64,000 nt of DNA, from positions 92,314 through 156,313 of the forward strand of contig NZ_JAAKEB010000003.1 of assembly GCF_011038965.1 (NCBI RefSeq), given 5' to 3'. The position numbers and the translations under genes are program-made. Source of the stretch: Adlercreutzia sp. ZJ141 (GTDB lineage Bacteria; Actinomycetota; Coriobacteriia; Coriobacteriales; Eggerthellaceae). Under the pieces are notes generated by a model. The model saw only the letters and a list, made by a program, of their open reading frames with translations, did no database searches and had not been told where the DNA came from. This document shows, one piece after another, positions 16,767-25,577 of the stretch. Each line of letters begins with the position of its first letter. The stretch's first letter is position 1.

Positions 16767-17840
16767 TTACACCTGCCGAAATAACAGACCTTTCGACTCC
16801 ACAGAATGCGTAACCACACCATCGTGTTCTAGTTGAGAGAGATGTGAAATGGTTTCTCCCAAGGAAAAGTACTTCTGCTTGAGCGGCCAATCATCCCAGT
16901 TCGAAATAGGACTGCGCCATGAAACCCCTTTCGCGATTTCTACTACATTCGCCGGACCTTCACGCAATACCTGCCTCACTTCTTCCCCTCGCAAGGCATG
17001 ATGATTGACTAACTCTATGACGCGTTGGGAAACATTATCGATATTATCCCGATGTCCCGTTAAGCACAAAGACACCTCCAATTTTGACAGTTTCTCCGCC
17101 GACTGAATGTAGCTAGCGAGCACGTTATCGCCCAAAGCAAAAGATACCACTACAGGTGTGATTCTTGCCAAAATCTGGTCGCCGGAAATGAGTATTTTAT
17201 CCCGTTCGTCGTAGAGACATAGGTGGTCAGGAGAGTGCCCCGAAGTGCGAATGACTCGAAACACCCTGCTTCCTCGCATAAACAATTCTCCATCACCCAG
17301 AACAACAGGCGTCACGTCGCTATAGGGTATCAGCACTTCATCCATGTCGCTGTAGTCTATACTGCGACTGAGGATTTGCCGACGCTCTTCCTGAGTGACG
17401 GGAGGTTTGTCGCAACCCTCAGGCAGCAGTTCATAACCGCCTGACATCCATTCTTGAAAACCCCGATTATGAACGTGATACTCTTTGAGCAATTGATAAA
17501 ATCCACCGAAACCTGCATAGAATGTCGTCGATGGACGCTTCACCCTATTAACCAAGCCGCAATGGTCGGGGTGACCATGGGTGAAGAATATATCGACATC
17601 ATCCCAAGAAAGATCTAACGCGCGCAAGCCCTCTGTCAAAGCCTCGTAGCATTCACGCATGTCAAAACCAAGATCGATGACTAAAGGACGCGAACCTTCC
17701 ATGACTACATAGGAGTTAAGCACCTTTAAAGGGTTGCCCGGCATTGGTATGCAGATACGATAGATATTATTTCCTACTAGCTCAGGCACGCCAAACTCAT
17801 ACGTCGCTTTCGTGTTTTTACGCCATTGCCTGTTTGCCAT
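16767..17840 (-). CDS. MBL-fold hydrolase of the Cai/Fix-like island
   Basis: A 357-residue metallo-beta-lactamase-fold protein. The zinc motif HxHxDH is in FFTHGHPDHCG near residue 85; further ligands are in RTSGHSPDHL, ISGDQIL and LTGHRD. The last ~90 residues look like a winged-helix segment (AKGVSWRSPISNWDDWPLKQKYF, split here as read), an arrangement shared with LACTB2-like and some thioester-cleaving MBL proteins. Its place between fixB and merR suggests it acts on a CoA thioester or other intermediate of this pathway. That role is inference; family members cleave many different bonds. Confidence 0.8.
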   Translation of the reverse strand: MANRQWRKNTKATYEFGVPELVGNNIYRICIPMPGNPLKVLNSYVVMEGSRPLVIDLGFDMRECYEALTEGLRALDLSWDDVDIFFTHGHPDHCGLVNRVKRPSTTFYAGFGGFYQLLKEYHVHNRGFQEWMSGGYELLPEGCDKPPVTQEERRQILSRSIDYSDMDEVLIPYSDVTPVVLGDGELFMRGSRVFRVIRTSGHSPDHLCLYDERDKILISGDQILARITPVVVSFALGDNVLASYIQSAEKLSKLEVSLCLTGHRDNIDNVSQRVIELVNHHALRGEEVRQVLREGPANVVEIAKGVSWRSPISNWDDWPLKQKYFSLGETISHLSQLEHDGVVTHSVESKGLLFRQV

Positions 17841-17869
17841 AGGAAATTTCCTTCCTCGTATGCACGAAA

Positions 17870-17894
17870 GGGCATCCGCGCAAAACGGATGCCC
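17870..17894 (-). terminator. Hairpin between fixB and the MBL gene
   Basis: GGGCATCCG / CGGATGCCC, 9-bp stem with a 7-base loop, then CTTTCG on the minus strand. Likely a partial terminator lowering expression of the MBL and merR genes relative to the fix genes. Confidence 0.6.
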
Positions 17895-17920
17895 AAAACT
17901 ATTCGCTTAACACCTAGAAA

Positions 17921-18808
17921 TTAGAGCTTCGCGATGATTTCGGGAAGAACGGTCTTCAAGTCGCCCACCAAGCCATAGTCGGCTTGCTCAAAGATTGGAG
18001 CGTTATTATCCTTATTGATAGCGATGATGGTCTTAGCGGTATTCACGCCAACCATATGTTGCATCTGACCAGAAACGCCAATGCCCACATACACTTCAGG
18101 AGAAAGCATTAAGCCGGAAACACCAATGTAGGTTTCACGGGGCATCCAATTCACGGCTTCGGTCAGAGGACGAGTGCAGCCTACTTCCGCATCCATCTTT
18201 GCAGCCAGATCGTGCGCCATCTGAAGATCAGCCTCATCTGTGAAGCCACGGCCCGCAGCGATGATATTCTTAGCGACAGTTAGATCTACGCCTGCAGGAG
18301 GAAGAGCCTCGCGACTGCGCAGCTTCACAGTATCGTCTGCGATATAAGCAATCTCTTCAACAACGTCGCTACCCGAAGGCTGAACGTCACCGAAGATGGA
18401 AGGTGTAGCAGTAAAGATTGCAATGTCGCCAACAGATTTGGTTTTGCGGTTGGCGATACCACCAAAGAATAGGCTCGTAGCAGCAGCACCTTCGATGCTC
18501 TTGGCGTCGGTGATAACGGAAACGCCCTGCTTGGAAGCCACCTTACCAGCAATAACCTTCATGCGTCGCGTAGGTTCTACCAGTACGACTTCGGGGGCTT
18601 TGGTGTCGATCAGTTCGGATACCGTAGCAGCTGCAGACTCAACCAGGGCATCCACAGGAACGGTAATGGCATACACGGCATCGGCAATTCCCGCAATGCG
18701 GGTGGCTTCGCTCAGGGAAACGAGCGCTACCTCATTGCCCAGAGTACGAGCACCAGCGCACAGGCCACGAGCGCCCTTTTCGGTTTCTGCAATAACAAAA
18801 ATACTCAT
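17921..18808 (-). CDS. fixB: Electron-transfer flavoprotein alpha subunit, FixB type
   Basis: A 295-residue ETF alpha subunit. The C-terminal FAD-binding domain is intact: GVSGLMLSPEVYVGIGVSG, then QHMVGVNT, IIAINKD, APIFEQADYGLVGDL. The N-terminal domain (FVIAETEKGA) is ETF-like with no added ferredoxin domain, unlike CarE of Acetobacterium. It lies 12 bases after fixA on the same strand. With FixA, FixC and FixX it would carry electrons to the acyl-CoA dehydrogenase, as in the E. coli carnitine system. Confidence 0.93.
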   Translation of the reverse strand: MSIFVIAETEKGARGLCAGARTLGNEVALVSLSEATRIAGIADAVYAITVPVDALVESAAATVSELIDTKAPEVVLVEPTRRMKVIAGKVASKQGVSVITDAKSIEGAAATSLFFGGIANRKTKSVGDIAIFTATPSIFGDVQPSGSDVVEEIAYIADDTVKLRSREALPPAGVDLTVAKNIIAAGRGFTDEADLQMAHDLAAKMDAEVGCTRPLTEAVNWMPRETYIGVSGLMLSPEVYVGIGVSGQMQHMVGVNTAKTIIAINKDNNAPIFEQADYGLVGDLKTVLPEIIAKL

Positions 18809-18820
18809 TTTTCAGGCCCC

Positions 18821-19573
18821 CTATCGAATAGCCTCAGCGACAGCCGCGACGAACTTGTCGATATCGCCATCGGTACCGGCGTCAAACAGCATTTTCTTGC
18901 GGGGCGCAGGCTCGGGTGCCAGCGTCTCCATAACTTCAGCGCCTCGGACAACGGTAGCGCCGTCGATCTTCGTCACTGGCTTCTTGCCAGCCTGCATGAT
19001 GTCGCGCATGCCGCAGATGCGAGGCAAAGCGATGTCGGGGACAACGGATACGACAGCAGGAAGGGCAATCTCCACCACTTCCTTCTCGGCTTCCAAGATG
19101 CGCTCGGCAACCAGAGCTGAGCCTTCGAAAGAAATCTTACTGACAGCGGTCACGACGGGCAGACCCAAAGCCTCGGCAAGCTGAACGTCAACCTGCTGAG
19201 CGTAGATATCAGCCGAACCATCACCGCAGATAACAACATCAGCAGCTAGGTCTTTCACAGTAGGAGCCAATGCTTCAGCGGTGGCTTTCGCATCCAAGTC
19301 AGCGTAATCATCATTCATGATTAGAGTCAGAGAATCCACGCCACGAGCCAGGATGTTCTTGTTATTTTTGGTGTCGTCGATGGAGGGGGTTCCGGCAGAA
19401 ACAACGATGTGGGTAGCGCCTTTCTCGGCTGCGACTAAAGAACCGGCTTCGATGGCATTCAGGTCATAGGTGCTCACCGTGGGGCGAGCCTTGGAATAAT
19501 CCAAGGTGCGGTCTGAGGCGATCTGGATGTCTTGGTCGTCGCAGACAATCTTTGCAACAGTAACGATATTCAT
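18821..19573 (-). CDS. fixA: Electron-transfer flavoprotein beta subunit, FixA type
   Basis: A 250-residue ETF beta subunit. Visible blocks are LNAIEAGSLV, DVVICGDGSADIYAQQVDVQ (the ETF beta signature region near residue 115) and LPVVTAVSKI. The ATG at 19573 is chosen over a TTG two codons upstream. It follows the acyl-CoA dehydrogenase by 20 bases and precedes fixB, so caiA-like, fixA and fixB form one tight transcript. Whether this pair bifurcates electrons cannot be settled by eye. Confidence 0.92.
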   Translation of the reverse strand: MNIVTVAKIVCDDQDIQIASDRTLDYSKARPTVSTYDLNAIEAGSLVAAEKGATHIVVSAGTPSIDDTKNNKNILARGVDSLTLIMNDDYADLDAKATAEALAPTVKDLAADVVICGDGSADIYAQQVDVQLAEALGLPVVTAVSKISFEGSALVAERILEAEKEVVEIALPAVVSVVPDIALPRICGMRDIMQAGKKPVTKIDGATVVRGAEVMETLAPEPAPRKKMLFDAGTDGDIDKFVAAVAEAIR

Positions 19574-19593
19574 AATCAATCAACCTTCATCTA

Positions 19594-20754
19594 CTAGTTG
19601 CGAGCGTACTTTTTGATGATCTGGCGACCAGCAATGTGGACCATGATCTCATCGGTGCCGCCCCCAAACTGAGAACCGCGGGCATCAATCCACAAACGGC
19701 CCACGCAAGACTCAGTGGTATAGCCGATACCGCCCATAATCTGTAAGGCTTCGGAGCAAACCCAGGTAGACTGCATAGAGATATAGCGCTTGGCAAGAGC
19801 ACTATCTAGGCGAACGGACATGCCCTGATCGAATTCCCAAGCGGTCTTCAACAGCAGGCTCTCCATGGTCTGAACGGCAATCTCCATATCGGTGAGCTTC
19901 TGCTGGATAAGCTGGAAGCTGCCGAGGGTCTTACCAAATGCCATGCGCTGGCCGGCATACGCGGCCGCTTCTTCCAAGGCAGCTTTAGCCAAGCCTAAGG
20001 AATGAGAGGCCAGCATGATGCGTTCCAGCTCGAAGTTCTTCATAAGCTGTAAAAAGCCCTTGCCTCGCTCACCCAAAAGGGCCGTCTCGGGAATAACAAC
20101 GTTGTCCAGATAAACCTCGGAGAAGTTAGTGATTTGCTGGCCGATCTTGTGCAAAGGAGCAAGCGTCACACCTTCTTGCTTGGGGTCGATAATCCACATG
20201 GACATGTTTTTGTTTTCGCGGGCAGGATCTTCGTCTTTGGCGATGACTAGCATGAAGGGAGCGGTCTCGGCCAAAGAAACCATGGTTTTGGTGCCGTTCA
20301 AGGTCACCGTGCCATCGCCGTTCCAATGGGCGGTAGTAGTCATACCCTGATTATCGGAGCCTGCACAAGGCTCAGACAGGGCCAAAGAATAAGCTTGCTC
20401 ACCAGTTTCCTCATAGTATTTCATGGCTACGGCCATCAGCTCGGGAGAGGCGAACTCGGACATATCGAACATAGCCAAGCCGTAAGACATGAAGGGCATG
20501 GTAGCCTTGGCGCTCTTGATAAGTTCGGTCACAACCAGAGCTAGAGTCACCGCATCAGAGGAAACTCCGCCGTACTCTTCGGGAACGAACATATAACCGA
20601 AGCCAGCATCCAGGTATGCCTTACGCACGTCCTCATCGATGTATCGCTGGTTATACCACTTTTTGATTTTCTCTTCGGGGCACTCGCGAGCTACAAACTC
20701 ACGCAGATTCTCAAGCATGAGCTCCTGCTCGTCGGTAATACTAAAATCAATCAT
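19594..20754 (-). CDS. caiA: CaiA-like acyl-CoA dehydrogenase (enoyl-CoA reductase)
   Basis: A 386-residue flavoprotein of the acyl-CoA dehydrogenase family. It resembles E. coli CaiA, crotonobetainyl-CoA reductase, in length and in blocks such as DEQEL near the start, VPEEYGG, SLALSEPCAGSD, YAGQRMAFGKTLGSFQLIQQK and GGTDEI. The usual catalytic Glu of the Y-E-G-T motif is Gly here (GGGTDEI), and a Glu on the earlier helix, in FELERIMLA, is the likely base, as in CaiA and isovaleryl-CoA dehydrogenase. The ATG at 20754 has AAAGGAGGAAG upstream. It would use electrons from FixAB to reduce an enoyl-CoA. The substrate is not known. Confidence 0.85.
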   Translation of the reverse strand: MIDFSITDEQELMLENLREFVARECPEEKIKKWYNQRYIDEDVRKAYLDAGFGYMFVPEEYGGVSSDAVTLALVVTELIKSAKATMPFMSYGLAMFDMSEFASPELMAVAMKYYEETGEQAYSLALSEPCAGSDNQGMTTTAHWNGDGTVTLNGTKTMVSLAETAPFMLVIAKDEDPARENKNMSMWIIDPKQEGVTLAPLHKIGQQITNFSEVYLDNVVIPETALLGERGKGFLQLMKNFELERIMLASHSLGLAKAALEEAAAYAGQRMAFGKTLGSFQLIQQKLTDMEIAVQTMESLLLKTAWEFDQGMSVRLDSALAKRYISMQSTWVCSEALQIMGGIGYTTESCVGRLWIDARGSQFGGGTDEIMVHIAGRQIIKKYARN

Positions 20755-20832
20755 TTCTTCCTCCTTTTGGTACAAGCCTGTGATGAAAAAGTATCCATTG
20801 CGTTTGAAGGTCGGGATGGGCCTCACACCTGC

Positions 20833-20863
20833 ATGTTCCGCCCTCAAATGCTTTGAGAGTCAA
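20833..20863 (-). promoter_or_regulatory. MerR-type promoter ahead of caiA
   Basis: Minus-strand TTGACT (20863-20858), dyad CTCAA-N5-TTGAG (20857-20843) in a 19-bp spacer, then GAACAT (20838-20833). The -10 is weak (3 of 6). The dyad and -35 match the two copies at 26873-26978. It overlaps the end of the acyl-CoA ligase gene and would drive caiA-fixA-fixB separately. Confidence 0.7.
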
Positions 20864-22559
20864 GGGGTGAAAGCAAGTTTCTGACGGATTCTTTCTCCTC
20901 TCGCTTCCGCAGTAAAACGCGGTCTTGCTTTCGATTATGAGTAGTCGGAATCACATCAATGAACTCGATATATTTCGGAACCTTATAAGCAACCAAACGC
21001 TTTTTGCAGTAGGTGCGCAACTCGTCTTCGGTTGCAGTAAGACCCCTTTTCAGAACAACAAACGATTTGGGACGTTCTCCCGAATAGGCGTCGGGGACGC
21101 CTATGGTGCAAGCATCGGCTACGGCCGGATGGGTCATAAGACACTCGTCGATATCTTTGGGAAAAACATTAAAGCCGCTTACGACAATCATGTCCTTTTT
21201 ACGATCCACGATGTAAAAGAACCCCTCTTCGTCCATGTAGCCGATATCGCCGGTATACATCCATCCGCCACGGATTGCCTTTGCAGTCTCTTCGGGATTG
21301 TTCCAATAACTCTTCGCAATCTGCTTGCCACGAAAGATGATCTCGCCGCGCTCGCCAGGAGCGCAAGGCGCCAACCCGTTTTGAGGATCGACGATGAGCA
21401 TGTCGATGCCGCTTATAGGAACCCCGATGCTGCCTAGCTTCCCTCCTGTAAGCACGGGATTAGCGCTCACAAAGCCAAAACTTTCGGACATGCCGTAGCT
21501 TTCAGTGAAGCACGCATTTGTACTGGATTCTAGAATGCTCAGCGTTTTCAAGGAGATAAACGAGCCGCCGAAAATCACAAAATCCAAATCATGGTACGAA
21601 CATGTCGATAAACGCTCATCAAGACTTACGCGGTGAAGCAGCGTGGGAAGCGTTGCCCACATGGTGGGATGGTATTTTTCAAAGGAGTCGATGATTTCGT
21701 CGCAGTGTACGCCCTCTGCAAAGATACAACTTCCTCCGCATATAATCTGCCAATGTACACCATAGTTGATACCCATGATGTGCGTTAGAGGCATGCAGAT
21801 GAGTACGCTGGGGTCGGGCTTTGTCAAAGCGGGAGCCGCCCAATGATGCATGGTTTTGATTTCTCGCACCATTTCACCTTGAGTTGCGCAAACACCCTTG
21901 CTTACGCCGGTGGTTCCGCCAGTGAACAGCAAAATTGCATTATCCGAGGGGAGTACCTCAACCGAAGGCTCACATGCAGAAGCCTGACTCAGCAGCTGCT
22001 TGTAACAATATACGATTGCTGTTCCTGTCGATTCTGGCTGATCAGATGGTCGATCGAGTACGATAACTGAACGAACCGAAGGGCATTTTCCCGTCTTTAA
22101 GGCGTCTAGTATTTTATTAATGTGCTCTTGTTCGATAATCACAACGCTCGATGAAACAGTATTAATCGAACCGCATATTTCATAACTAGTACAGCGCTGA
22201 TTATAGGCAGCAGCCACTAAACCCGTTTTGTAGCAAGCCATGAAGCCATAGATGATTTCCGGCCGGTTCGATACCACCAAGCTAACGCGATCTCCCTTCT
22301 TCAAACCAAGGGCGAGCAGAGCATTGCCGAGACGGTTTGCCTGCATATCGGCCTCTTCGCGCAGAATCACCTGATCTCCGAAGTAAATAAAGGGATCGCG
22401 ACGCGCGCGATCAACAAGATCGATCATCGTCTGCTTAATGGTGGTAGTAGGAACTTCGTAGCTCCTGTCAACCGCTGTATCATACTGCTTCGTCCAAAGG
22501 GGGTTGCATTGCTTAACTGCTTGCTCTATCAATGAAAAGCTATCTTGAGAGTCGTTCAT
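20844..22559 (-). CDS. Acyl-CoA ligase (AMP-forming)
   Basis: A 571-residue ANL-superfamily ligase that would activate a carboxylic acid with ATP and CoA. Motifs: LLFTGGTTGVSKG (residues ~210-222), FTESYGMSESFG, GWMYTGDIGYMDEEGFFYIVDRKKDMI read in two blocks, and the C-terminal lysine loop HNRKQDR. It takes the place of CaiC but is closer in pattern to fatty-acid or aromatic acid ligases than to E. coli CaiC, so the symbol is not given. It lies 70 bases after an MFS gene, likely on one transcript with it. It would prime the first acyl-CoA, after which the CoA transferase can recycle CoA. Confidence 0.87.
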   Translation of the reverse strand: MNDSQDSFSLIEQAVKQCNPLWTKQYDTAVDRSYEVPTTTIKQTMIDLVDRARRDPFIYFGDQVILREEADMQANRLGNALLALGLKKGDRVSLVVSNRPEIIYGFMACYKTGLVAAAYNQRCTSYEICGSINTVSSSVVIIEQEHINKILDALKTGKCPSVRSVIVLDRPSDQPESTGTAIVYCYKQLLSQASACEPSVEVLPSDNAILLFTGGTTGVSKGVCATQGEMVREIKTMHHWAAPALTKPDPSVLICMPLTHIMGINYGVHWQIICGGSCIFAEGVHCDEIIDSFEKYHPTMWATLPTLLHRVSLDERLSTCSYHDLDFVIFGGSFISLKTLSILESSTNACFTESYGMSESFGFVSANPVLTGGKLGSIGVPISGIDMLIVDPQNGLAPCAPGERGEIIFRGKQIAKSYWNNPEETAKAIRGGWMYTGDIGYMDEEGFFYIVDRKKDMIVVSGFNVFPKDIDECLMTHPAVADACTIGVPDAYSGERPKSFVVLKRGLTATEDELRTYCKKRLVAYKVPKYIEFIDVIPTTHNRKQDRVLLRKREEKESVRNLLSPLDSQSI

Positions 22560-22629
22560 GGATTGTACCTTCTACCTCTGAACACGTTTTCAATTCGCAC
22601 GTCCCCTTGGAATCGTGCGGGAACTTGGC

Positions 22630-23892
22630 CTATTCCTCTTCAGAATTGATCTTTTTCCCGAAATAGAATGCCAAGTAACCGATGAGGAAAGTGACGAACA
22701 TCATGCCAATGCCGATGGAAAGCGTTAGCGTGTAACTGCCTGTGATGTCGATGATCGCACCCCAGATCGCGGACGTGAATGCAGAGCTTAAAGTGGCCAC
22801 TGTGGACACCACGCTAAATACTCGGCTGTAGTCTTTGGAACCAAAGATTCCGCGGGTCATCAAAGAGGTGGTAACCGTGGCGCCAGCAAAGAAGATACCA
22901 TAGAAAAAGCCGCCGATGTACAGGAAGTAGATCCCCGATCCTCCTAAGAACGTCATAACCGAGATGCCGATGATGCCGCAAGCAACAGCCGTCACCACAC
23001 CCATTTTGACATTGATGTCATTAATGTAGCCAAGCAGCAGCTTACCAATCATTTGACCTACCATGATGGCGGAAGACACAGTTGACGCGGCGAAGATCCC
23101 AAACGCTAGTGATGAGACATATGAAGGAATATAGTAGTTTAGGGTGATTCCCACATCCATCATGCCTGCGTAAAGCGCCACCAGCCATAATGCCGGAGTA
23201 CGGAGCGCCTGATTGAACATGATTCCCTTTACTGGCGAAACAATACCTTCCTCGGGAACAGACTCCTTATTCTTCGCACTTACCCAAGGCGCCAGACTCA
23301 TGTCTTCGGGCTTATTACGAATTAGGAAAATAGCACTTGGAAGACCAACAAGGGCGGTAATCAGGCAAAAGACCAGATACCCCGTGCGCCAACCGAAGTT
23401 CTCAATAACCCAACCACCCAGAGGATTAAATACAACAGCGCCCACACCGGTAAAGCACAGGCAGATACCGACAAAGAAGCCTACTCGATCCTTAAACCAA
23501 CGGTCGATCATGGTGGGAACCATCAAATAGAGCAAGATGGAGTTGGCGCAGCCGATAAGCACGCCAGAGCAATAGAACTGCCATATATAGTTGTAAACCG
23601 ACATGAGCGAAATGCCCACCGAAACCATGGCGCAGCACCCCGTAAGAACCCACCGCGCGTTAAAGCGATGGAGTATTTTGCCGCCGAAAATCATAGAAAC
23701 GGCCATTGCTAAATATTGAACAGACATATAGGTGCCAAAGGCGCCCGCACTAATACCTAAGTCGGTACCGGCAGGCGTATAAAAAATGCCCATGGTGTTA
23801 AAAGAAAGCGTCACAGTGGAAAAACAAATGGCGCAGCATGCAGCAAACACCAGAAAACCCCGATGGATACGATGACGTTGAACTTCGACCAT
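22630..23892 (-). CDS. MFS transporter 1 (OFA-like)
   Basis: A 420-residue membrane protein with 12 predicted segments. The pattern RRFNARWVL-like loop (KILHRFNARWVLTGC), YLMVPTMIDRWFKDR and the ExxxxR-rich middle loop place it with oxalate/formate-antiporter-like MFS carriers. The open frame runs to 23958 but the ATG at 23892 has AAAGGA at good spacing. It is close in sequence to the second MFS gene upstream, so the two arose by duplication. In this island it likely moves the substrate or the reduced product across the membrane; E. coli uses the BCCT antiporter CaiT instead. Confidence 0.85.
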   Translation of the reverse strand: MVEVQRHRIHRGFLVFAACCAICFSTVTLSFNTMGIFYTPAGTDLGISAGAFGTYMSVQYLAMAVSMIFGGKILHRFNARWVLTGCCAMVSVGISLMSVYNYIWQFYCSGVLIGCANSILLYLMVPTMIDRWFKDRVGFFVGICLCFTGVGAVVFNPLGGWVIENFGWRTGYLVFCLITALVGLPSAIFLIRNKPEDMSLAPWVSAKNKESVPEEGIVSPVKGIMFNQALRTPALWLVALYAGMMDVGITLNYYIPSYVSSLAFGIFAASTVSSAIMVGQMIGKLLLGYINDINVKMGVVTAVACGIIGISVMTFLGGSGIYFLYIGGFFYGIFFAGATVTTSLMTRGIFGSKDYSRVFSVVSTVATLSSAFTSAIWGAIIDITGSYTLTLSIGIGMMFVTFLIGYLAFYFGKKINSEEE

Positions 23893-24097
23893 GAGAGTCC
23901 TTTCTGTTGCGATAATCGTAAGGGGAACAAAAGGAATAGGTGAGGAGAAGCTGTTCATCAGATGGGATACGCTCTGTTATGTCGCCCTATCCATTCTGAT
24001 GAGAAGCTTTTCCGGAAACGATCACAGTCAGGTAACTTTGGGGAATACGCTTTTAGCACCGTCCTACCCGCTTAAGCTACAACTGCAATAGAAGAAG

Positions 24098-24129
24098 ATC
24101 CCCAACCCCACAAGAGTGGGGTTGGGGAT
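24098..24129 (-). terminator. Terminator between the two MFS genes
   Basis: Perfect 14-bp stem ATCCCCAACCCCAC / GTGGGGTTGGGGAT with loop AAGA, followed on the minus strand by CTTCTTCT. It lies nine bases beyond the stop of MFS 2. MFS 1 and the genes after it may therefore need read-through or a promoter in 23893-24097, where I find none that is convincing. Confidence 0.8.
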
Positions 24130-24138
24130 GATGCTTAC

Positions 24139-25431
24139 TTAGCGCTTTTCGCGAGGAAGCTTCTTTGCAACAGCAAGGCCGCCGAATGCGAAGACGAAGG
24201 CTATAATCATGATGGTGATGTCGGTCAGGTAAGCACCGGTGAAAGATCCGGTAACATCCTTGATAACGCCCCAGATAGTCGAACCAAAAGCTGCAAACAG
24301 CGCGCAAACGCCTGTGATGTATGCGTAAATCTTTGAGTAGTCTAGATTGCCGAAAGCAAGGCGTGCGATAGCGGGCGTTGTAGTGGTAGCAGAAGCGAAG
24401 AAAACGCCGAACAACGCACCGCCGACATACGCCAGATAAATGTTTGCCCGAACGCCCCAGAGGACCAAAGCCAATCCAACGATACCAGAAAGCAGGCCGA
24501 AGATAACAGAGCCTTGAACGGATTTGTCATTGGTCCAACCCAAAACAACCTTGCCAATTAGGGAGCCGAACATAACAACAGAAGAAAGAGTTGCACCAAC
24601 CATCATAGGGTCGGCACCGCCAATCAGGGTGGGATCCAGAGACTTTACGTAGCTGGGCAGATAGAAGTTCATGGTAAGGCCGAAGTTAACACAGGCGGCA
24701 TAGACGGCGATAAGGATCAAAGCGACAGGCTGCTTCAGGGCGGTACCGACGGTAACGCCTTCAACAACAGCGGATTTTGCAGCATCTGCCGCAGCAGCTT
24801 CGGCAGCAGCATCATAGCCGACAGGCATGAGACCCTTGTCTTCGGGGCGGCTCGCAATAAGCAACGCACAAGGAATGCCCACGACCAGGGTAATAGCAGC
24901 GTAGACCATGTAAGCAGTGTGATAGCTGGAGGAGGTGATGATAGAGGTGGCGATGGGGCTGAATGCCATACCGCCGATACCGGTCATTGCCATACCAATA
25001 CCGACCAGAGTGGAGACATTGCGCTTAAACCAACGGCCAAACATAACGGGAACTAGCAGATACAGAATAATAGAGTTGCCAACGCCCAGCAAAACACCAG
25101 CAACGTAGAACAGAATGATAGTGGTCGCCTGGGCCATGATAACGAACGCCACGCCTATACAGGCAACGCAAGCGGTCAAAACCCAGCGAGCATTAAGTTT
25201 ATCGAACAAGCGGCCAACCTGCAGGATACACAGGCACACGAACATCGACAGGTAAACGATGGTCATGTACATACCAACTGCAGCAGAACTGCCGCCTGTT
25301 AGCTCAGCGGCAACCGAAGTATAGAAAACAGAGGCTGCATTAAAGGTAAAGCAGCACGGGAACAACATGATGAGACAGGAAGCGATAAACACTACCCAAC
25401 CGTAGTGAAAACCACTCTTTTGTTCGGTCAT
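24139..25431 (-). CDS. MFS transporter 2 (OFA-like)
   Basis: A 430-residue 12-segment MFS carrier, similar to MFS 1 throughout (KLNARWVLTACVACIG, YLLVPVMFGRWFKRN). The central loop carries an alanine-rich insert ([13 protein letters not shown], residues ~210-225) that MFS 1 lacks. The ATG at 25431 follows AAAGG; the upstream frame to 25515 is not family-like. It lies 146 bases after the CoA transferase and ends at a strong terminator, so caiB-MFS2 is the first transcript of the minus-strand set. Confidence 0.86.
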   Translation of the reverse strand: MTEQKSGFHYGWVVFIASCLIMLFPCCFTFNAASVFYTSVAAELTGGSSAAVGMYMTIVYLSMFVCLCILQVGRLFDKLNARWVLTACVACIGVAFVIMAQATTIILFYVAGVLLGVGNSIILYLLVPVMFGRWFKRNVSTLVGIGMAMTGIGGMAFSPIATSIITSSSYHTAYMVYAAITLVVGIPCALLIASRPEDKGLMPVGYDAAAEAAAADAAKSAVVEGVTVGTALKQPVALILIAVYAACVNFGLTMNFYLPSYVKSLDPTLIGGADPMMVGATLSSVVMFGSLIGKVVLGWTNDKSVQGSVIFGLLSGIVGLALVLWGVRANIYLAYVGGALFGVFFASATTTTPAIARLAFGNLDYSKIYAYITGVCALFAAFGSTIWGVIKDVTGSFTGAYLTDITIMIIAFVFAFGGLAVAKKLPREKR

Positions 25432-25577
25432 AATGAAGCCTTTCTTTGTCGTAGACTTACCCCTCTTTGTGGGCAAGCCCTCATAAAAACTACGTAGAAG
25501 CCCATCCCTAAGCAACCAACGTATCTGAGGTTTCGGAGCCGAAGATTCGCAAGCCTTAAGCTCCTACAACGGTAAAA

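Noticed and set aside
17921..19573. An electron-bifurcating caffeyl-CoA reductase complex (CarCDE)
   Set aside because: The alpha subunit lacks the extra ferredoxin domain of CarE, and FixC and FixX are present, which fits the Fix type better.
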